DNA of 40,720 nucleotides from an uncultured Clostridia bacterium. Lineage in GTDB: Bacteria; Bacillota; Clostridia; Christensenellales; Aristaeellaceae. The stretch's first letter is position 1. Each line of letters begins with the position of its first letter. Where the stretch lies: assembly GCA_945877525.1 (NCBI GenBank), contig CAMDVP010000002.1:1-40720 (forward strand). Reading direction: 5' to 3'. The notes below the pieces were generated by a model. That model was given only the letters and a program-made list of their open reading frames with translations, was not told the DNA's origin and ran no database searches. Shown one piece after another: positions 8,427 through 17,530 of this stretch. The translations under genes were made by a program, and so were the position numbers.

Positions 8427-9605
8427 ATGGCACGGCTTCTGCTTGTGGAGGATGAACGCCTCCTGCTGACTGACCTGGCTGAGCAGTTTCCCTGGCACGA
8501 ATGCGGTATTACCCAGCTGATGACGGCGCAGAACGGACAGGAAGCGTGGGTAATCTGCCAGCGGGAAAGACCGGATATCCTGCTGACCGATATCCGCATG
8601 CCTGGTATGACGGGTCTGGATCTGGCGCGACAGGTTCAGACCCTGGAATATCCCGTGGCGGTGATTTTCATCAGCGCCTACAGTGATATTGCGTATTTGA
8701 GAGAGGCATTGCGGCTGCATGCGGCGGACTATCTGCTCAAGCCGGTGGATGAGGACGAGCTGGCCCGGGTATTGATGCGGGCGCAGTATGCCCTTGAGCA
8801 TTCCGCGCGCATGCGGGAGCGAAGCGATATGGTACATCAGTATACCGACGAACTGAGGGGATCCGTCCTTTCGGCTATCCTGCTGAAGCGGGGCGACAGC
8901 GCCATGCTGATGGCACAGGCGGAAATTGTCGGCCTTGTATCCGGGGAGGACTGGTGGTGCGTGCTGATGTCACCCGCGCAGGCGCTTCTTGGCGGGGAGC
9001 AAATGGAACAGTTGGCCAGAAAGCATTTGTCGGAGCTTGTGCAGGAGGCAATCGACATTCCTCTTGAGGAAGGCGCCGCAGCGGTGCTCCGGCTGAGCGG
9101 CAAGCCGCTGGCGGCTGCACTGGATGCAATACAGCAGGACGCGGCGCGCTTTTTTTCGGATGGGGACGGGAAAAGCATAGAACTGTCCATTACGGATTCG
9201 CTGGATTCGCTGTATGGACTGGGAAGCGAATTTGTGCTTCAGCTGCAGAGTAAACAGGCCTTCGGCAGCGGCAGCCTGTCCAATGCAGACGCCCTTTGCC
9301 GCCGGATTGTGTCCTATATCGATCAGCATTATATGGAGCATGATCTGTCCGTGTCTACCATGAGCCGAGAGCTGCATTATACAGCCTCCTACATCTGTAC
9401 GGTTTTTCGCAAAGAATACGGTCAGACGATACACAGCTACATCAACCAGCAGCGCCTGTATCATGCACGGGTACTGTTGCGCAATACCAGCCTTCCCGTC
9501 AGCCGGATTGCTGAAATGACCGGCTATGAAAATGAGAATTACTTTTCCCGTATGTTCAAAAGCGATGCGGGGGTTAGTCCCCTGCGTTACCGGAGGAATT
9601 CATGA
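8427..9605 (+). CDS. YesN-like response regulator with AraC-type DNA-binding domain
   Basis: A 392-residue transcription factor. The N-terminal receiver domain has the acidic pair in VEDER, the phosphoacceptor Asp55 in LLTDIRMPG, and the conserved Lys in LLKPVDEDEL. A middle linker (about 125-285) is followed by a C-terminal pair of AraC helix-turn-helix motifs, the second reading RIAEMTGYENENYFSRMFK. A GTG at 8406 is in frame, but ATG 8427 is preferred because GGAGGAG (8414-8420) lies six bases before it. It overlaps the sensor gene as ATGA. It probably activates the GH36 gene, the transporter operon and perhaps the GH38 operon through the repeated TATAGTGC sites. Confidence 0.92.
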   Translation: MARLLLVEDERLLLTDLAEQFPWHECGITQLMTAQNGQEAWVICQRERPDILLTDIRMPGMTGLDLARQVQTLEYPVAVIFISAYSDIAYLREALRLHAADYLLKPVDEDELARVLMRAQYALEHSARMRERSDMVHQYTDELRGSVLSAILLKRGDSAMLMAQAEIVGLVSGEDWWCVLMSPAQALLGGEQMEQLARKHLSELVQEAIDIPLEEGAAAVLRLSGKPLAAALDAIQQDAARFFSDGDGKSIELSITDSLDSLYGLGSEFVLQLQSKQAFGSGSLSNADALCRRIVSYIDQHYMEHDLSVSTMSRELHYTASYICTVFRKEYGQTIHSYINQQRLYHARVLLRNTSLPVSRIAEMTGYENENYFSRMFKSDAGVSPLRYRRNS

Positions 9606-11329
9606 AACACCATGCCGCAAAGGGAGTCAGTCTGAAATACAAGCTCGTTTTTTGCCTGGCCATGCTGATGATCTGTGCCCTTGGCACCTATACGGCAGTT
9701 TGCGTGGGAGCGGTGCGGGACGAGTTTTCGACTGCGGCACTCAGGAGCATGGTTTCGACTGTGCAAGGCAACCAGGAGAAGCTGTCTGCCACCTTGCGGC
9801 AGCTGTCTGCCCAATGTATCACGCTGGCCAGCAGCTCCGAGCTGCAGGAAGGGCTGAACGGCTATGGCCGCCTGTCGCCTGTAGAGCAATGGGAGCGATG
9901 GCGCCGGATCGATGATCTGATGGACAACTGGCAGACATGCTCCGCTTATAACACAGTGCGGCTGTATCTGCCGGACAGCATGCGCTTTCTCCGTAACGGA
10001 AGCCGGTATGTTCCGGAGGTGGAGTCGCTCAAAGCAAAGATCCCGTTTTCTACCAGCCACGGCCAGCAGTTCTGGAGCATTGATCCGCACACCGGCCTGT
10101 GCTTCTGCTATGCGCCTGTGATCAGCGGCATGCAAACCAGCGCCTATGTGGAGCTGTCTGTCAGCCTGGACTGGTTCGAAAGCACGGCGGAGATCATGGA
10201 TTCTGTCAAAATGCCGATTTTCCTGACGGATCAAGAGGGAAATGTACTGCTTGGCGACAGCAAGGACAATGGAAGGCTTGAACTGGAAAGTGGCGTGCAG
10301 TCTGCTTCGGCAGGTCTGGAGGATCTGAAGCACGCTGTCGGCAGAAGCGATGCCTTTCTGATCTATGCCGAGGTGGAGGGCACGCCCTTCCGCCTGGCCT
10401 GTGAGCTGAGCGGCGAGGTGCTGGAGCAAAGCAGCAACGGCGTGGTTCAGCGGATGCTGAAGGCATGTGTGGCAATTGTGCTGGCTGCGGCATTGCTGGC
10501 CCTGGGCATGAGCAGCTGGCTGAACCGCAAGCTGAACCGTCTGACAGGCCGCATGGCGCAGCTGGAGCGGGGAGAACTGGATATCCAGCCCATTGCCGAA
10601 TCAAGAGATGAGCTTGACCAGGCGGTGAACCAGTTTGCCGACATGGCGTGCCAGCTCAAGAAGATGATGGATGACGTGCGCCACGCAGAGCAGCTGTGCA
10701 GGGAAAGCGAACTCCGCGTATTGCAATCCCAGATCAATCCGCATTTCATTGCCAATGCGCTGTCCTGCGTGGACGCGATGGCGCGGCAGAACAAAACGGC
10801 GCAGGTGCATGAGCTGATTAAGGAAATTGCCGCCTATCTGCGCCTTTCGCTAAACAAAACATGGCAGTTTACCACGCTGGAACGGGAACTGGAACTGGTG
10901 CGCACCTACTGGCGCATTCAGCAGGCCCGGTATGGCAGCGCCATTGAGCTGAGCGTATTGGCGCCTGCTGCGCTAATGACGGAACAGATACTGCCCCTGA
11001 CGCTGCAGACACTGGTGGAAAACGCTCTGATGCATGGCAACGAGCCGGATGCGCGCCACACGTTCCGGGTGGAACTGCGCATCCGACGCGAGGAACAGGT
11101 GCTGCTGATAGAGGTGGAGGATAATGGCGCGGGTATGTCGGAGGAGCGGCTTGAGCAGGTTCGCCAGGCTATTGGCAGCGCAGAGGTTTCCGAATGCTAT
11201 GGGCTGTGGAATGTGAACAGGCGCATCATTCAGCGCTATGGCGAAGATTATGGATTATCCATCCACAGTACTCTGGGGGTTGGAACACTGTGCATCCTGA
11301 CCATGCCTTCCTCTCAGGTGGAGGCCTGA
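9602..11329 (+). CDS. YesM-like membrane sensor histidine kinase
   Basis: A 575-residue sensor. One N-terminal membrane helix (about 14-36), an extracytoplasmic sensing domain to about residue 280, and a second helix (about 288-308) are followed by a HAMP-like linker. The His-kinase domain has QSQINPHFIANAL with phospho-His381, and the ATPase has VENALMHG and EDNGAGMS motifs. It should sense an extracellular carbohydrate, or the loaded binding protein, and phosphorylate the regulator encoded just upstream, with which it overlaps by four bases. It is followed by a terminator. Ligand unknown; the flanking glycosidases and transporter suggest an oligosaccharide. Confidence 0.92.
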   Translation: MKHHAAKGVSLKYKLVFCLAMLMICALGTYTAVCVGAVRDEFSTAALRSMVSTVQGNQEKLSATLRQLSAQCITLASSSELQEGLNGYGRLSPVEQWERWRRIDDLMDNWQTCSAYNTVRLYLPDSMRFLRNGSRYVPEVESLKAKIPFSTSHGQQFWSIDPHTGLCFCYAPVISGMQTSAYVELSVSLDWFESTAEIMDSVKMPIFLTDQEGNVLLGDSKDNGRLELESGVQSASAGLEDLKHAVGRSDAFLIYAEVEGTPFRLACELSGEVLEQSSNGVVQRMLKACVAIVLAAALLALGMSSWLNRKLNRLTGRMAQLERGELDIQPIAESRDELDQAVNQFADMACQLKKMMDDVRHAEQLCRESELRVLQSQINPHFIANALSCVDAMARQNKTAQVHELIKEIAAYLRLSLNKTWQFTTLERELELVRTYWRIQQARYGSAIELSVLAPAALMTEQILPLTLQTLVENALMHGNEPDARHTFRVELRIRREEQVLLIEVEDNGAGMSEERLEQVRQAIGSAEVSECYGLWNVNRRIIQRYGEDYGLSIHSTLGVGTLCILTMPSSQVEA

Positions 11330-11347
11330 ACAGACCCGACCCTATTT

Positions 11348-11369
11348 GACGGCGAAAGCCGTCTTTTTT
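11348..11369 (+). terminator. Rho-independent terminator after the sensor kinase
   Basis: GACGGC, a GAAA tetraloop, GCCGTC, then six T. A compact, convincing intrinsic terminator 18 bases after the sensor stop; it separates the regulatory genes from the transporter operon. Confidence 0.9.
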
Positions 11370-11407
11370 GTTTTGAGCCATAGGAGTCAGCAATTTGCGA
11401 ATTTATG

Positions 11408-11469
11408 AAATATAGTGCAAATAAGTGAAAAATATAGTGCATTTGCGATAGGGCGCTTTGTGCTATACT
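11408..11469 (+). promoter_or_regulatory. Transporter promoter with two direct-repeat operator sites
   Basis: TATAGTGC occurs at 11411-11418 and 11433-11440, exactly 22 bases apart (two helical turns). A -10 TATACT lies at 11464-11469. The position for a -35 (about 11441-11446, ATTTGC) is poor and touches the proximal repeat. This layout is typical of a promoter activated by a dimeric AraC-family regulator. The distal repeat is 53 bases from the -10, as at the GH36 promoter. The regulator's identity is inferred from proximity. Confidence 0.75.
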
Positions 11470-11508
11470 TGCCTTGACGGAAAAAGTACATGAGAAAGGG
11501 GAGAAACC

Positions 11509-12438
11509 ATGCAGAGGGATTTGACGCTGCGCCGGAGGCTTCGCAGCATCCGCCAGAATGAATATCTGACGCTGTATCTGTTTCTTTTGCCGGCTGTAGT
11601 GCTGGTGGTGATTTTCTGCTATATCCCCATTGGCGGGCTGGTGATCGCCTTTCAGGATTTCAACATTTTCCAAGGCATTGGCGGAAGCACCTTTGTTGGA
11701 CTGGCGAATTTCCGAAAGGCATTTTCTGACCCTTATTTTCTGAGGGCGCTGAAAAACACCCTGATCATCAATTCCTACAAGCTGCTGTACTGGATTCCGC
11801 TGCCGCTGATCCTCGCGCTGATGATTAATGAGATTGGCTTTATGCCACTCAGGAAAACGGTGCAAACGGTGCTGTACATGCCTCACTTTCTTTCCTGGGT
11901 GATCGTGGGCGGTATTTTTACCAGCCTGCTCACGGTGAATGGCGGCGTGGTCAACAAGCTGCTGACATCCCTGGGCATGAAGCCCATCCGCTTTTTGACC
12001 GATGGGAACTGGTTTCGCGAGGTGCTGGTATGGTCCGCCATGTGGAAAGAGGCGGGGTGGGGAACCATCGTGTATCTGGCTGCCATCACAGCCGTGGATC
12101 CCATGCTGTATGAGGCTGCACTGATTGACGGCGCATCCAAGTGGCGGCGCATATGGAACATCACAATTCCGGCCCTGGCCAGTACCATCGTCATTGTGCT
12201 GATGCTGTCCCTGGGCAACCTGCTGGGCAATTCCTTTGAGCAGATTCTGGTGATGTACAATTCTACTGTGTACGATACGGCGGATGTGATCGGCACCTAT
12301 ACCTACCGCATCGGCATTGGACAGATGCAGTACAGCTATTCCTCGGCAATCGGCATGTTCAACTCAGTGGTGGGCTTTGCGCTGGTGGTGACCACCAATG
12401 CGCTGTGCCGCCGTTTCCTGGACCGTTCCATCTGGTAA
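11509..12438 (+). CDS. Oligosaccharide ABC transporter permease, LplB type
   Basis: A 309-residue inner-membrane permease with about six helices and a long cytoplasmic N-terminus rich in Arg. The EAA loop reads YEAALIDGASKWRRIW, the contact for a shared ATPase that is not encoded here. LplB/YtcP-type pairs import oligosaccharides such as aldouronates or polysaccharide fragments in Bacillota and are usually controlled by YesMN systems, as here. GGGGAG precedes the ATG. The second permease follows after 12 bases. Confidence 0.9.
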   Translation: MQRDLTLRRRLRSIRQNEYLTLYLFLLPAVVLVVIFCYIPIGGLVIAFQDFNIFQGIGGSTFVGLANFRKAFSDPYFLRALKNTLIINSYKLLYWIPLPLILALMINEIGFMPLRKTVQTVLYMPHFLSWVIVGGIFTSLLTVNGGVVNKLLTSLGMKPIRFLTDGNWFREVLVWSAMWKEAGWGTIVYLAAITAVDPMLYEAALIDGASKWRRIWNITIPALASTIVIVLMLSLGNLLGNSFEQILVMYNSTVYDTADVIGTYTYRIGIGQMQYSYSSAIGMFNSVVGFALVVTTNALCRRFLDRSIW

Positions 12439-12450
12439 GGAGGGAATGAA

Positions 12451-13356
12451 ATGATTTCTGCTGCCCGTAGGCAAAATGCTATCCGGATGGATCGGTCTGA
12501 AAAAACCGTCAAGCTTCTTTCTTATTGTTTGCTGATCCTTGCACTGGTGGTAACCCTGTTCCCGATGCTGAACCTGGTGGCCAAGTCCATCAGCGGACAG
12601 CGGTATGTGGCTGCCGGGAAAATCACCATCATCCCGCACGACATTTCCTTTGGCGCCTATCGGTATGTGCTGACAGCCTCACGGTTCTGGCTTGCCATGA
12701 AGAATACCCTGTTCGTAACCATCATGGGCACGCTGATTTCCGTAGCGGTATGCACGCTGGCAGGTTATGCGCTGTCCAAGCAGCGCCTGCCCGGGCGCAG
12801 ATGGCTGATGCTGATGTTCATGTTTGCCATGCTGTTCAGCGGCGGCATGATTCCCACCTATCTGCTGATCAAAGAACTTGGCCTGCTGAACAGTCTGTGG
12901 TCCATGATTCTTCCGGGCGCCTTCAGCACCTATAATATGCTGCTTTTGAAGAATTACTTTGAAGGCCTGCCTGCGGAGATCGAGGAGTCCGCCCATATCG
13001 ACGGGGCCAATTATGTGCAGATTTTCCTGCGAATTGCTTTGCCGCTGGCCACGCCGGTGCTGGCCACCATCACGCTATTCTGCATTGTCAGCGGCTGGAA
13101 CGCTTACTTCAGTGCAAAGCTCTACATCACCAAACAGGAGCTGCTGACCCTGCAGGCTTATCTGGCGGGCATCATCTTTGAATCAGCCGATCCCACCGGC
13201 TCTTTCCAGCTGTCTGCCAACAATGCCAGCGGTCTGGCCAAGCAGTCGGTGGTGGATGCTACGGTGGTCTGCACCATGCTGCCGGTGGTGGTTTTCTACC
13301 CATTTCTGCAGCGCTTTCTGGTTTCCGGCATGGTGCTGGGTTCTGTCAAGGGGTGA
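12451..13356 (+). CDS. Oligosaccharide ABC transporter permease, YtcP/LplC type
   Basis: A 301-residue partner permease with six predicted helices. The EAA loop is IEESAHIDGANYVQIF, and the C-terminus FLVSGMVLGSVKG is characteristic of the family. AAGGAGG lies just upstream of ATG 12451. With the LplB-like protein it forms the membrane channel for the binding protein encoded next; the energising ATPase must come from elsewhere, as is usual for this subclass. Confidence 0.9.
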   Translation: MISAARRQNAIRMDRSEKTVKLLSYCLLILALVVTLFPMLNLVAKSISGQRYVAAGKITIIPHDISFGAYRYVLTASRFWLAMKNTLFVTIMGTLISVAVCTLAGYALSKQRLPGRRWLMLMFMFAMLFSGGMIPTYLLIKELGLLNSLWSMILPGAFSTYNMLLLKNYFEGLPAEIEESAHIDGANYVQIFLRIALPLATPVLATITLFCIVSGWNAYFSAKLYITKQELLTLQAYLAGIIFESADPTGSFQLSANNASGLAKQSVVDATVVCTMLPVVVFYPFLQRFLVSGMVLGSVKG

Positions 13357-13409
13357 CGTTGCGCCCAAGGCGCTTCGCAATAAACACTTATCGGAAGGGA
13401 GATACCAAG

Positions 13410-14876
13410 ATGAAGAAGTTTGCTACCCTGTTCCTGGTTCTCTGTCTCCTGCTGACGGCGCTTCCTGCCGCCCTGGCTGAGGGAGACGCGGTTGACATCC
13501 GTTACATGTATACGGATGACAGCTTTGACCCCAATACCGACCTGACCCGCACCCTGATCCAGGAGGAGCTGGGCGTCAACATTATCCCTGAGATGTATGC
13601 CTCGACAGATCAGGTTACCCTGATCCTGGCCTCCGATCAGGAATACGATGCGATCAAGATCAATGATACCACGCTCCTGGGCACCTATGCCAAGGCCGGT
13701 ACCATCACTGATCTGACGGACATCATCATGGCCAATGAAACCTTCTACAACATGTTCCCCAAGGAAGTGTGGGACATGGTGTCTGTGGACGGGCGCATCT
13801 ATGCCATTCCCGAAACCGATACCCAGGATATTGACTGGGGTATCGCCGTGCGCAAGGACTGGCTGGATAAGTGCGGCCTGAGCCTGCCCACCACGGTGGA
13901 CGAGTTCTACAACATGCTGGTGGCTTTCTCTCAGCTGAATCCTGCCGATGTGGGCGCGGATTATATCATTCCCTTCAGCATGAGCGGCGTGAACTCCACC
14001 CTTTATGCCAACGGACTGATTCAGGCCTTCGGACTGGGCGGCGGCATGCATGAATTTGTAGTGACCGAGGATGGCCTGAAGAACGGCTATCAGCTTCCCG
14101 GCGGCAAGGAGTATGTGACCTTCATGAACCGCCTGTATCAGGAAGGTCTGCTGGATGCAGACTTCCCCGCCAACCAGAATAGCGACGTGGTGGAGCGCGT
14201 GTCCGCCGGCAATGTGGGCTGCGCGGTGCTGTGCGTGTGGGATTCCTGGGCCCGCGACACGCTGAAGGCCAACAACCCCGATGCCGAGCTGGTGTATATC
14301 GGCGCGCTGACCAAGGAAGGCTATGAGGAAAACGGACGGCTGGCCACCCGCGGCGGTCTGAAGAACTACCTGGTGGTTCCGGCCACTTCTACCAAGGCGC
14401 AGGATGTGGTGAACTACTGCGTTGGCTTCATGGACGATGCGCACTATACCCGCCTGATTCTGGGTGATAAGGGCGTGCATTATGAAGTCAAGGACGGTAC
14501 CTACTACCCCATCTTCCCGGCGTTCAACGAGATGAACAAGGGCCGCTGGTTCTATCCCACCAATGTGGGCGAAAAGTATACTCCCCTGTTCGCCGTGCGC
14601 GCCCACAAGGAAGAGTCCATGGGCTACCTGTGGGATAACCTGAACGAGTACAAGGCTGCTCATGGCTATCTGGAAATCAGCCACCTGTGCCCCCTGCTCA
14701 AGGAATACAGCGACAACATCGGCACCCTGACCTCTCTGAGCTACGAGTATCTGATCAAGATGGTTCTGTCCGCTGATGAACTGGCCCAGTATGATTCCTT
14801 TGTCGAGCGCTGGATGGCTGCGGGCGGCGAAAGCTGGATCAACGCCATGAACCAGTGGTATACCTCCACCCACTAA
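13410..14876 (+). CDS. Extracellular oligosaccharide-binding protein (family 1 SBP, LplA type)
   Basis: A 488-residue binding protein for the preceding permeases. ATG 13410 follows GGAAGGGAG and opens a typical signal peptide of Lys-Lys and a hydrophobic core ending ALPAALAEG. There is no lipobox cysteine; cleavage after Ala-Leu-Ala by signal peptidase I is more likely than lipidation. The mature protein is acidic and shows the YASTDQVTLILASDQEYD region and a long C-terminal lobe, as in LplA-like proteins of about 500 residues. Ligand is probably an oligosaccharide that the GH36 and GH38 enzymes degrade; this is inference from context. Confidence 0.88.
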   Translation: MKKFATLFLVLCLLLTALPAALAEGDAVDIRYMYTDDSFDPNTDLTRTLIQEELGVNIIPEMYASTDQVTLILASDQEYDAIKINDTTLLGTYAKAGTITDLTDIIMANETFYNMFPKEVWDMVSVDGRIYAIPETDTQDIDWGIAVRKDWLDKCGLSLPTTVDEFYNMLVAFSQLNPADVGADYIIPFSMSGVNSTLYANGLIQAFGLGGGMHEFVVTEDGLKNGYQLPGGKEYVTFMNRLYQEGLLDADFPANQNSDVVERVSAGNVGCAVLCVWDSWARDTLKANNPDAELVYIGALTKEGYEENGRLATRGGLKNYLVVPATSTKAQDVVNYCVGFMDDAHYTRLILGDKGVHYEVKDGTYYPIFPAFNEMNKGRWFYPTNVGEKYTPLFAVRAHKEESMGYLWDNLNEYKAAHGYLEISHLCPLLKEYSDNIGTLTSLSYEYLIKMVLSADELAQYDSFVERWMAAGGESWINAMNQWYTSTH

Positions 14877-14929
14877 TCGACCCCATGCCGGAGAGAGAAA
14901 ATTCCTCCTTTTCCCTTTCCGAACTGTTT

Positions 14930-15032
14930 GCGCCCGGTGCACGGCAATGCCTGCATCGGGCGCACTTTATGCATGAAAAATTATGAAAAATAGTGATGCA
15001 ATTTGAAAAATAAAAGAAGGAATCCGGATAAA
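14930..15032 (+). promoter_or_regulatory. Hairpin and probable regulatory site upstream of the GH38 operon
   Basis: A stem at 14930-14963 (GCGCCCG pairing with CGGGCGC, plus TGCA pairing inside) follows the binding-protein gene and may partly terminate or stabilise its mRNA. The AT-rich stretch after it includes GAAAAATAGTGATGCAATTT (14985-15004), which resembles the TATAGTGC operator with two extra bases. A weak promoter could be TTGAAA (15003-15008) with GATAAA (15027-15032). Control by the same YesN-like regulator is possible but weaker than for the two other sites. Confidence 0.4.
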
Positions 15033-15096
15033 GACGGCGAATGATACCCTGTGAATCAGGCGAGGAACCAGCTTGCCGCATAAGGAGATAACAACC

Positions 15097-17508
15097 GTGA
15101 AAAAAACGCTGTATATGATTGGAAATGCCCACATCGACCCCGTGTGGCTCTGGCGGTGGACTGACGGCTTCAGCGAGGTTCGCTCCACCTTCCGCTCGGT
15201 GCTGGACAGGATGAACGAATACCCGGATTTCGTGTTTACCAGCGCGGCGGGGGCCTATTATGAATGGATCGAGCAGACCGAGCCGGACATGTTCCGGCAG
15301 ATTCAGCAGCGGGTGCGGGAAGGCCGCTGGAAGCTGGTGGGCGGCTGGTGGATTCAGCCCGACTGCAACATTCCCTGCGGTGAAAGCCTGGCCCGGCACG
15401 CACTGATTACCCAGCGTTACTTCCAGGAGAAGTTCGGCGTGACCGCCCATACCGGCTATAATGTAGATTCCTTCGGCCACAGCGGCGCCATCCCGAAAAT
15501 TCTGCGGAAATCCGGCATGTCGCATTATGTGTACATGCGCCCCGGCCAGCACGAGAAGGCGTATCCCGCCTGGACATTCCGCTGGCAAAGCCCCGAGGGA
15601 GAGTCGGTCAGTGCCTTCCGCATTCCCTTTGAATACTGCACCTGGGGCAAGGAGCTGACCCAGACCATCGACCGGGTGGCCCATGAGGTGACGGACGATC
15701 ACGGGCTGATGTGCTTCTATGGCGTGGGCAACCATGGCGGCGGCCCGACCAAGGAGAACCTGAACAGCATCGCTGAGCTGAACGGGCGGGATGATGTGGA
15801 GCTTCGCCTGTCCGACCCGGACGCCTTCTTCGAGGGGGTGGACGAGAGCCGCCTGCCCGTGGTCTGCGGCGACCTGCTGCACCATGCCAGCGGCTGCTAT
15901 GCCGGAAACTTTGCCGTGAAAAAGTGGAACCGCGATGCGGAAAACAGGCTCCTCACCGCGGAAAAATGGGCCTCCGCCGCCCGACTGCTTCTCGGCATAC
16001 CCTATGATGCACAGGCCTTCACCAGGGCATGGAAGAAGGTGCTGTTCAACCAGTTCCATGATATTCTGGCGGGCTGCTGCCTGCAGGAGGGCTATGACGA
16101 TGCGCGGGAGGATTTCGGCTATGCCCTTTCCTTCGGCGCGGAGCAGATCAACCGTGCCCAGCAAGCACTCATGCGCGCTGTCGCCATTCCCTTTGAGGAG
16201 GGCGCGTTCCAGTATGTGGTGTTCAATCCCCATGGCTTTGCAGCCAAGGCTCCCGTGAAGCTGGAGATTGCCGCATACAAGCAGCCCATGGCGCTCTTCG
16301 ATAGCCATGGCGAGCCTGTGCCTTATCAGCTGACCCATGCTTCCGCTGCAGCAAACGGCCGGCAGGCGCTGCACTTTGTGGCGCAGGTTCCCGCCATGGG
16401 GTGGCAGGTGTACACCATGCGTCCCATCGAGGCCGCTCCTGTGCAGCAGGAGGCGGACGACGGACTGATGCTGGAAAACGCCCTGGTGCAGCTGCGCTTT
16501 GACCCCGAAGCGGGCGTGACGGGCCTTCTGCTGAAGGAAACCGGTACGGAGATGCTCAGCGCGCCGGTGGAGGCGCTTGTCATGGACGATCCCAGCGACA
16601 CCTGGTCCCACGCGGTGCTGCGCTTCGACCGTCTGGAGGGCCGCCTGCCCGTGCGCAGCGTTCGCGTGACGGAAAGCGGCGCGGTGTTCAAGACCATCCG
16701 CGTGGAAATGGCCGACGGCGACAGCGCCCTGCGGCTGGACTTCACCCTGTATCATGAGCTGCCGCAAATCTTCATGGAATGCCGCCTGGACTGGTTCAAG
16801 CGCCAGAAGCTGCTCAAGCTCCACCTGCCCCTCCGGCACAACTACGGCCACGTCACCGTGCAGAATCCCTTCGGCTTCACCGATCATCCCCTGGATGGCG
16901 TGGAATATCCCATGCAGGAGTATGTGGATCTCACGGGCGTGACGCCGGATCCCGAACAGCGCATTCAGGGCCTGACCGGGCTGGCTGTGCTCAACGACGG
17001 CAAGTCCGCCTATTCCGCCGAGCGCAAGGCCATCGACATCACCCTGGTTCGCAGCCCCTACTATGCCAACCATGAGCCCTTCGTGGTGGAGGAGGGCATG
17101 GATTACCCCACGGTGGACTGGGGCCGGCAGCATTTCCGGCTGTCGCTTCTGCCCCATGCCGGCACGCCGGAGGATGGGCATGTGGAGGAGCAGGCACTGC
17201 TGCTCAACGCGCCCCTGACCATCCTGCCGGAGGGCGCCCATGACGGCGGCCTGGCGCAGGAGGGCAGCGTGCTGGCCCTGGAGGCCGCCCACACAGTGAT
17301 TGACGCGGTGAAGCTGGCGGAGGATGGCACGGACGCGCTGATTGTCCATTTACACGAAACGGCCCGGCGGGAGGAGAGCGTCAGGCTGCGCATCCCATGC
17401 CTTGGCTGCGACGCGACGCTGGACGTCAGGCCTGGGGAAATCCGCGTGCTGCGTGTGTCCCTGGCGGATGGCAGCGTCAGCGAAACCGACCTGACCGAGA
17501 TGAGCTGA
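15097..17508 (+). CDS. GH38 alpha-mannosidase
   Basis: An 803-residue retaining, zinc-dependent alpha-mannosidase. The N-terminal beta/alpha domain has the signature GNAHIDPVWLWRW with zinc ligands His12 and Asp14, and NVDSFGHSG with nucleophile Asp124 followed by His128. A later GVGNHGGGPT supplies another metal-site His. The remainder is the three-helix bundle and beta-domains usual for the family. No signal peptide, so it acts on imported mannosides in the cytoplasm. The GTG at 15097 is chosen because AAGGAG (15082-15087) precedes it; an in-frame TTG at 15073 has no such site. First gene of an operon running to 24645. Confidence 0.93.
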   Translation: MKKTLYMIGNAHIDPVWLWRWTDGFSEVRSTFRSVLDRMNEYPDFVFTSAAGAYYEWIEQTEPDMFRQIQQRVREGRWKLVGGWWIQPDCNIPCGESLARHALITQRYFQEKFGVTAHTGYNVDSFGHSGAIPKILRKSGMSHYVYMRPGQHEKAYPAWTFRWQSPEGESVSAFRIPFEYCTWGKELTQTIDRVAHEVTDDHGLMCFYGVGNHGGGPTKENLNSIAELNGRDDVELRLSDPDAFFEGVDESRLPVVCGDLLHHASGCYAGNFAVKKWNRDAENRLLTAEKWASAARLLLGIPYDAQAFTRAWKKVLFNQFHDILAGCCLQEGYDDAREDFGYALSFGAEQINRAQQALMRAVAIPFEEGAFQYVVFNPHGFAAKAPVKLEIAAYKQPMALFDSHGEPVPYQLTHASAAANGRQALHFVAQVPAMGWQVYTMRPIEAAPVQQEADDGLMLENALVQLRFDPEAGVTGLLLKETGTEMLSAPVEALVMDDPSDTWSHAVLRFDRLEGRLPVRSVRVTESGAVFKTIRVEMADGDSALRLDFTLYHELPQIFMECRLDWFKRQKLLKLHLPLRHNYGHVTVQNPFGFTDHPLDGVEYPMQEYVDLTGVTPDPEQRIQGLTGLAVLNDGKSAYSAERKAIDITLVRSPYYANHEPFVVEEGMDYPTVDWGRQHFRLSLLPHAGTPEDGHVEEQALLLNAPLTILPEGAHDGGLAQEGSVLALEAAHTVIDAVKLAEDGTDALIVHLHETARREESVRLRIPCLGCDATLDVRPGEIRVLRVSLADGSVSETDLTEMS

Positions 17509-17530
17509 TTGGCAAAGGAGAACTCCTGTC

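Noticed and set aside
6870-8837. Long minus-strand open frame (about 655 codons) opposite the GH36 and regulator genes
   Set aside because: It mirrors the codon pattern of the real GC-rich plus-strand genes, spans two of them, is His/Gln/Arg-rich and has no family motif or ribosome site.
14839-17349. 836-codon minus-strand frame opposite the GH38 gene
   Set aside because: Shadow of the alpha-mannosidase, whose catalytic motifs are intact on the plus strand; composition is non-protein-like.
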